From Diabrotica undecimpunctata (taxonomy: Eukaryota; Arthropoda; Insecta; Coleoptera; Chrysomelidae): a DNA stretch of 64,000 bases. The position numbers were made by a program, and so were the translations under genes. The stretch covers positions 15,322,877-15,386,876 of the forward strand of contig NC_092810.1 in NCBI RefSeq assembly GCF_040954645.1. Direction: 5' to 3'. Of the stretch, positions 31,501-40,500 are shown piece after piece. The notes under the pieces are model-generated. The model ran no database searches, was not told the DNA's origin, and saw nothing but the letters and a program-made list of their open reading frames with translations. Every line of letters starts with the position of its first letter. Position 1 is the first letter of the stretch.

Positions 31501-34500
31501 GTTATTTATTTGATATGGAGGGAATATTTTCAGAGTTTGCAAGTTGTTTAAAAGAATTCCTGAATGCTGAAGATATTTGGAACACTTAAAAAAGATGTGG
31601 TTAAGATCTCCTTGTTCTTGACAAGTTTCGCATAAGTCTGAATTATATATTTTGATTTGAGCAAGGTGAACAGGATAACAAGCGTGGCCAAATCTCAATC
31701 TTATTAAAGTTGTTGTATATTTACGAGCGGTATTGAAATTCTTGAACCATCTGGAATTAGGGATGTGTGGTTGTATATGCACGTATTGTGTTGTTGAGTG
31801 GTCGCAAAAAGTTTGCCAAGCGGTATTCCAACGATCTCTTTGATTTCTTTTAGAGATGAGAAAAGCATCAGGAACGCAAATTCTCTCATCTGGTAAAATT
31901 TCAGCTGTCGAGGTTATTGCAGCTTTTGCAATGTAATCAACATGCTCATTATGTTTTATACCAACATGAGCCTTTACCCAAATAAAATTCGTAGTTTTAT
32001 TTTTATTTTTAAGGTTAACAAGTATGTTCTTAATTTGGTAAATAAAAGGATTAGAATTATAATTGGGTAATTTTGTATTTTTGAGAGATAATAAGACTGA
32101 TAATGAATCGGATATTATTAAAACTGCATTATTGTTTAAACTGTCGAAATATTTCAAGGCTTCAAGAATTGCAAGAGCTTCAGCACTAAAAATTGAGCAA
32201 TTGAGAGGTAGTTTGAACATTTTTTCTATTGACTTGGATGGAATGTAGAAAGCACATCCGGTCCCTTCCGATGTTTTGGATGCATCTGTATAGATTACAG
32301 TTGCCATGGGCCATTTTTTTATGTAAGAATTTAAGATGCATGAATCTAATGATGGAATACTATAATATGTTGGTATGTGTATATAAGCTTCATTAAAAAA
32401 TGCGAAATAGTCGTTAATCTCAAGGTTGCTAATACTGTTGGTATACTTATTGTTACACATGGCTCTAAAGGCCGTGCAAAGGGTTGGTGAATTTTTATGA
32501 ATCCAGTAACTGTTTGTTAGATCCTCGGTATTTAGCGAGCTTATGCCAGAATATAAAGAATTGTTGATATATGAAATTTTCACTACAAATTTTTCACTTA
32601 GATTATCTCGTCTAAAATTTAAAGGAGGTTCTAAAGCTTCAACATGCAATGGAGCTATTGGAGTAGACTTCATTGCTCCCATACAAGTACGTAGAACAGT
32701 CCGTTGAAATACATCAATTTTATTTAAAATTTGTTTGCTTGCTGATCCATAAAGTATACATCCATAGTCCAGAATGGATCTGATATAAGATTTGTAAAAA
32801 AGCAAAGCTGTTTCTACGTCAGCACCCCACCAAGTTTTAGAAATTGATTTTAAAAAATTGAGACCTTTATTGCTTTTGTCAAGCATATACTCGATGTGTA
32901 CTTTCCATGTTAACTTTTGATCTAGAAACATACCTAGATATTTTATTGACTTACAGAAATTTAAACTTTGGCCATTTAATAAAATAGTATTTATGTTTGG
33001 AATATTATGTCGTGAAAAAATGCACACGTTTGATTTATTAGTGGATAAATTAAAACCATTTTTACAAAACCAGTTTGAGAAATGTGCATGTAATTTTCTT
33101 AAAATTGTAAGGGAAGGTTCATATTTACTCCTTTCTGTATAGACTAGAAAGTCATCAGCATATTGGATTGTTTTGTAAGTGATACTTGGTATATTAAGAC
33201 TATGAAAATCGGCAGTATACAGATTAAAAAGAAAAGGGCTTAAGACTGATCCCTGAGGTAATCCCCAACTATTATAACGTGGTCCAAGAAATTCATTTTT
33301 ATAGTTTCTAACGTATAAGCGTCTATTAGTGTAGAAATTAATTATGGTTTGTGCCAGATTTGTGGGTATTTGAAATTGATTGATCATTTTGTCTTTTAAT
33401 CGAGGTAAACACACACTGTCATAAGCACCTTCTATATCTAGAGATAAAGTAGGCAAATAGTTATTTCTGGAAAAGTTACTCTGTATGTCCGTTACAAGTG
33501 TAGCTAGTGCATCTAAAGTTCCACATCCTCGTTTGTATCCAAACTGATTATTTGGTAGTAATTTTTTGGTATGGACCCACCATTCTAGTCTATGTTTTAA
33601 CATTCGTTCCAAAGTTTTAAATACACAAGAAAAGAGAGAAATCGGTCGATAAGATTCTGCTGAATTTGGATCTTTTGCAGGCTTTAGAATCGGAATAACA
33701 ATGATGTCTTTAAAAAAATCTACCTCAGAATTGTCTTGAATGATTCGATTTAAAAAGTCTAATAGAAAATGTTTTGCTACTTCTGGGAGGTTAATAAGCA
33801 TGGAGTATTTGATATGATCGTATCCTGGACAATTATCTTTACGATCATTTATAGCGAAAATTAGTTCATTATAAGTGAAAGGTTTTAGTAGAAAATGATT
33901 TTTTTCAGATGGGGTTGAATCTATGTAGCTGGATTTTTGAGGGTTCGCAGTTGGTGGTGCAACTTTAATAAGAAAGTCATCAATCCATTTTTGATCGAAA
34001 GATTTTATTTTTGATATTGGTTTTCTGTAAATTTTTCTAGCTTGATTCCAAAGAGTTGTAGCTGGTGTATTTTTATTCAGGGAAGAGACCCATTCAATCC
34101 AATGTTTCTTTGCTATATTTTTTAATGTTTTTTTGGTTCTAGCCGAGATCTCCTGGTATTGAACGTAATTTTCAAAATTAGTGTTTTTTTTGTAATTTAT
34201 TAAAGCCAATTTTCGTTGTTTGATAATATTGTCACAATCAATATTCCACCAAGGGGGTGGGTGCCGTTTACATTTATAAGGTTTATATTGGGGTATAGCT
34301 GCTTCTGCGGCCGTATTTATATTATTAATGAAGGAGGAGTACTGTTCAGTTAGATTATCCGAGTGACTGTTATTCGTATCGTGCAAAATCTGAATCGTCG
34401 AGGTATATAACGCCCAATTGGCTTTTTTAATATTCCATTTATTTTTAGGAGATATTTCATTTTCATTAATTGCAAAAATTAATTCTATAGAAATGACATA

Positions 34501-37500
34501 GTGATTTGATCCTAGGGTATCAGAGATGACATTCCAAGATGTTTTGTTAACTAGTTCAGGTGAACAAAAGGTTACATCAATAGCTGAATCCCGTTGATCA
34601 GGACGCCTTAAAATCGTAGGTTCTCCATTGTTTAAAACAGTTAAATTTAAATCATCTGCGACATTTATTAGTTGTGATCCTGTGGTATCATTATTATGAC
34701 AGCCCCATATAGAGTGGTGTGCATTAAAATCACCACCTATAATTAAAGGCCCATCAAACTGTTCAAAAATTTTTACCCAATCTTCATATATTGTTTGTAT
34801 TTTTGGAGGTTTATAAATAGATACAAAATTTAAAGACAAAGTTCCATATTTAACTTGTACAGCACACACTAAAATATTTTCATTGTAATTTATATTGATC
34901 TTATGTTCCACAAATTGAAGAGATTTGTGTACTAAAATTGCCACACCAGCATAGCCATCGTTTCTGTCATTGCGTATTATATTGTAACCACTAAAACTAT
35001 ATTGTTGATTTTTTTTAAACCAAGTTTCGCTTATAAGCGCAATGTCGATATTTTTATCAAAAAGAAATTGTACCAGACTATTTTTGTTAGCTATAGCAGA
35101 ACGTGCATTCCATTGCATTATATTTAAATTGCGTGTTTTACGATTAAATTTTATTGGTTTTTCAAAGTATCCTCCAATACTTGTTCTATACTACTTGTAA
35201 TTACGTTAATATCAACAGGTTGTCTGTTGTTACTTGAAATTATTTTATTAATAAAGTCCATGATAAAAATTGATAAATTGCTAGCTATACTGCTTTTTTT
35301 GATTTCCAAACTAGAGTAGTTTGGTTTATTTGAATTTATTGTCAAAGGTTGTGAAGGTCCAAAGGTGAATGGAAATAATGGTTTTTGAACAGGTGATTGG
35401 ATAGTGGGAGAGTTTGATTTTCTCTTTTTTTTGGTTGGAGGTCTATCCCTCGCATGAGTTTGTTGGGAAAAGGAATTATTTTGATTGCCATTGAAATTTG
35501 TAGAGATTTGATTACGATTTGGATGAGATAACGATATACGATCGTTGTTAGGAAGTTCTGGAAAATGTTTGTCATAATTTGTTAGCGGTGAAAAGGAATT
35601 GTGACTTACTAAACTGGATAAGGAATTCTCAGATATTTCTTTGGCTTCCTTAAATGAGGTTTTTTGCTCTATCATTATATTTTTAATTTTTTTTTGATTG
35701 TCATAAGAGGGACACTTTTTTGAGATAGATACGTGATCTCTGCTTTTACAGTGTATACAAAAAGTCAAATTTTTATCACAATTGTGTTTATCATCTTTAA
35801 TCTCACCGCAATTTATACACCTTTTCTGAGTACTGTTACATTGTTTAGATACATGCCCATATCTCAAACATTTGTAACACTGGGTTATTCTACCTACAAA
35901 TTGTTCAACCGAAAAAAAAACTCGATTAAAAGCTACGCGATTTGGTAAAATATTTCCCTCAAAAGTAACGACAATAGATTTTTTAGGTACAAATTCGACT
36001 GTTTTGTCTTCTTTTTGGACTTTTCTATTTAACCTATATATGTTAGTAACGCGTGAGTCTGATTCGATATTTTCCATAAGATAGTTGATATCATAACGAG
36101 TATCCACGTCTCTTATTAACCCTTTAATTTCTAGTAAATGGTTCGGTATAAATGCTCTTAAATTTTCTGATTTCAGTAGTGGATGTTTTACTAAATTATT
36201 TGCCTCTAGAAGTGATTTTAATAACACTTTAATCCGGTTTCGGCCTATACTTTTAATTTCAAGAATGCTTTTAAGATTAAATTTTTTAAAAAGAATATGA
36301 CCAACAGTCATTGGATGCAATCTACCTAAATTGTTATTGTCGGTACTTTCTATATATACCCAAATATTTTGCACGTTGTACTTATCTGAGAGGAGATTGA
36401 ATGTTTTCGGTTCCAACTGCTTCGCTGTTTTCTGGACATCACTATCCTCACTAGATTTATTATTAATATTATTAACACTTAAATCACTGTTATTCATGTC
36501 AGTATCTGTCGTCATAAAGGACGTCCCTTGTATTTTTTTGTCCCCCATCGGGGACCGATATTATTTCGTATTAATTATCAGTTTACACTTTTTAATTATT
36601 GTCTTATATGTAAAAAGTTAAATCCAAACACCAAGTAATTAGGAACCGGCTCGGCCTTTAACGAAATTAACGACTGACTCGGTCAAAGGAACTATCGATA
36701 CTGAACAGAGAAAATTAAACAGCCGAAATATCGAGACGAGTAAGAATGGGATGGGCAGCGTTCGGCAAAGGTATATAACTCCTGTATAATACCGGTGCTT
36801 ACCTACGGAGCACAGACATGGACATTTACACAGGTCAATTTGGACAAGATAAGGAAGGCACAAAGAGCGATGGAGAGACAAATGTTGGGTATATCACTTA
36901 AAGATAGAAAACGTATCCAGTGGATTAGAACCAGTACAAAGACAGTAGACGCGATAGAACAAGCACCTAAACTGAAATGAAAATGGGCTGGACACAGTGA
37001 TCGTCTCCAAGACGGACGACGGAACAATGCCATCGGAAAGTGGCATTCATACAATGCAAAGAGATCAAGAGGCAGACCACAGATGAGGTGGAAAGATGAC
37101 ATCAGGAAACAAGGAGGTCCCACATGGTAGAGAACAGCTCAAGATAGGGAAAGATGTAGAGAACTGAGGGAGACCTACATCCAACAATGGAAGGATAGAG
37201 AATAGGTTAAAAAAAAATATAGTATAATATCTCGTTTTATCCGCCGGGATAACCAATCCACTATTTACTGTCCAACGGATTCGGGCGGATGACCTGGTAA
37301 CTGGAAGGGCACTCTATTGTCCTGAGATTGAGAAATTGGTCACGAAGGCGGAAGAACCAAGAAAGTGGTCAACGGCATCAGAATACAATATTCAATAAAA
37401 TCTAGGATAGGGACAGCAAGATATGCATTTCAAAAAATAGCTAAGCTATTTAAATGCCACGATTTATCCGTACCCATAAAAATCAGGTTATTACGATGTT

Positions 37501-40500
37501 ACATATTATCTATACTATTGTACGAAGTTGAGTCGTAGACTTTCACAGACGGTACCTGTAAGAAAATTGAGGGTTCTGAAATGTGACTCTATCGTAGAAT
37601 AGCTAAAGATATCCTATACCGACCACGTTACTAATCAGAACATTTTATTAAGAATGCAAAAAGGAAAAGAGTTCCTAACAACAATAAAAACAGCCAAAAT
37701 TGAATAATACGGTCACATCATGAAGAACAGCAAGAGATATGAATTGTTGCAAATAATTCTTCAGGAAGGTGAAGAATTTCCTGGCTAAAAAAACTACGTA
37801 CATGGTTTAATCCAACAACCAGAGACAACCTCTGAAACTTTTTCAGAGCCGCAGTCTGCAAAATATAGATTGCCATGATGGTCCTTAATATCCAAAATGG
37901 ATGAGCACTACAAGAAAAGGAAGAACAAATAACTTATTTATGAAGACTTTAGTTCTAATTAACCTAACGTAGGTGTATGCCCAACAGCTTAACAACTTGA
38001 GGAAGTGGTTTAAATGCAGTAATGCAGAACGTTTTAGATCGGCAAGCAACAGGGTCCGCATAACTATGATGATTGCCAACCTTCGATAGAAGATGGAACT
38101 TGGAGAAAAAGTACAAGTATGCGAAATGAAGTGGCCTGTGTTAGACATTTTAGAGAGTAATGGATACAATATGTTTGACTTGGAATCTACCTAGTGGATC
38201 CAGTTGGCTCTTGGGGTATTTTTCTTTGATGGAAATTTTCAGTCGGCTCTTATTGATTATGCCTCCTTTTTTATGTATTGGTGGTATTGTAGATTGTGAT
38301 TAGTCGTCAGGCCATTGCTTGGAGTGCCATATTTTGTTACAGAGTAGGTGTAGCAATTTTTTTAGTTTCTTCTGTAGCTTTGAGCATTTATTGTGTTATT
38401 ATATCTGGACCTTGTGCTTTGTTATACTTAAGTTTACTAATTGCCAGTCATTCATTATTTTCGAGTATATAAGATTCTTTTTCGATTTCTTTAAGAGTTT
38501 GGTGTACAAGTTATTGGCGATGATCTTCTTTATATAGATCCCAGTAATTTATTCCCCATGTCTACGATATATCTTCTCTGTTGGTTTTCAGAGTTCCCGT
38601 GTGGACGTTAATAAGCCAAGTTCTGGCTATAAAGTCTCTTTTTATGTATCTTATTTTTCTGAATAGATCTCTTAGCTGATTGTTCTAATCGTGGCTCTCA
38701 ATTTCTTTGCATATATTGTGATAGTATTGTTGTTTATCAGCCTTGCATCTTTGTTTCATTTCTTCGTTGAGGTCACTTAAACTAGCTTTTTCCCTTTCAC
38801 TATGTTCACCACTTTAAGAAAACTTTCTTCTATTCCTAAGTATATAAAGGAATGAATTCATCTATGATCCAGTGTTTTTGTTATTCACAAAAAAAATATG
38901 GACACAGCAATCCCTCCCCAGTGATAACAATACTTTGGAGTATTGTGCAGTGGAATATTATAAGTATTGGTATACTTTGCACCATACACAAAAAATTGAA
39001 TATCTTTGAATTCTCTAACCACAGAAGAATGACGCTTCTAAATACAGTTCTCCTGTATTTTGTTCAAGTTGGCTCTGGAAAAAGTAATACGTATGTCACA
39101 AATAACAACCATTGATTCAATATATAATAAATTAGTGCAAATCTTGGCCTATGCTGATGATAACAATATCTTTATATAAGTTATGAAAACGTGTTTGCAT
39201 ATTTTAAAGTAAAAATACTAAGATGAGTCTATGGAGTGGTGAATGACAAGTAAGTAATGAAAAATATAGAAATATGGTATAGTAGTAAGTATACCAGAAA
39301 ACAGATATCGTAAAATATGTTACGATAGGAAGTCTGAGATGGATAGATTTAGGGCTACTCTGTATAGATTTAGAGCTTTTTCTAACGATCTATTATTATT
39401 TGTAATATACTATTATTAATTTTTGTAACACGTCCATATACGCTAATAACACTGTGACGTTGATACATTATGTAAGGAAAACAAATAGTCAAATAAGAGA
39501 CCTAAATAGAAATAACCGCTTCAAGATAAGATATCATTCAGACCCAATTTAAATGTTAATCAGCTTTTACATAAAAAAAGTCTAAAAAACAATAATTATT
39601 TGGCATAAAATATAAAAGAAAGCAGGTAAATAACTTGTTTACAGAAAGATATTTTTAGTATTAAAATATGCAAATCTATGTATATGTATGTATATGTATA
39701 ACATTTTTTGCATTTATAACGAGAGTTTTAGTATTTGTGATATAATAAAATAAATTAAAAATATTCTGTAATTGTATATAAATTATTGAAAAATAATTTT
39801 TTGTTGTATTTAAACAGTGCTTTAAAATTTATGTAAAACTACTGCGATAAAGTGCAATATATTGTTGAGTAGAGAGCTGTTTTTAATTTCGTAAATCATT
39901 CATATTTTCGTAATATTAAACTATTTGTAGTAGTATCATACATATCATATCACAAATATTTGGAAATAAAACTAACAAGTACGAGACGAAATAAAGAAAA
40001 ATCAGTTCCCTCTTGTTACTTAGGTTTCGGCGTGATACTCAGTGAACACTTTCAGCATTGACCATAAATTTTCTATTGGATTTAGATCGGGACTCTCTCT
40101 AAGCTAAGGCAGGAGAGTAACGTCGTGGTTTCTTAACCGATAGAAGTCTTACCCGTATGACAAGGAACTCTATCCTGCTGAAAGATGCATTGTTATCCTC
40201 TTGAAACAAATCTCTGATAGTCGGCATCAGTGTAGCTTGCAGTATCTCTTTCTAATATTTTTTTGCATTAATATTGCCCTATACTACAGCTAAAGTCCAA
40301 TCATTAGTGGGTATAGAAGCCCATACCACGACACTTACAGGATGCTTCAGAGTGACCGTAGTTCACTGGGGCAAGAGGTCTTCTTCCGGTCGGCGGCGAA
40401 CAAACTTTGCTCCGGCACTCCCAAAGATCGAGATTTTGTTGCATCATTCCAAATTACCTTACTTCACTGTTCTTCTGTCCACTCTCTGTGACCCAAAGCC

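Larger units (their letters stand above)
30976..36717 (-). mobile_element. Complete I-like LINE with intact ORF1 and ORF2, nested in an RTE copy
   Basis: The element is 30990-36703 (about 5.7 kb), flanked by the 14-bp duplication AACAGAGAAAATTA at 30976-30989 and 36704-36717. On its own strand it starts CAGTATCGATAG, has a 155-base leader, two ORFs 32 bases apart, a 3' untranslated region and a 22-base poly(A) (T run 30990-31011). A 5' end starting CAGT and an unbroken structure point to a full-length copy. Domain order endonuclease, RT, RNase H plus a CCHC-bearing ORF1 fits the I superfamily. Confidence 0.9.
30847..37229 (+). mobile_element. Outer RTE-clade fragment with 18-bp target-site duplication, split by a nested LINE
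   Basis: AAAAAATATAGTATAATA lies at 30847-30864 and 37212-37229. Copy B has a single uninterrupted version near 59641-59655. The RTE material is 30865-30989 and 36718-37211. Joined, it reads YIYLGQAIRANREN then TAEISRRVRMGWAAFGK, then LTYGAQTWTFTQ, RAMERQMLGISL and RETYIQQWKD. A stop at the join, other stops and 5' truncation make it inactive. It inserted into intron 1 of CTL A after the A/B duplication. Confidence 0.85.
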
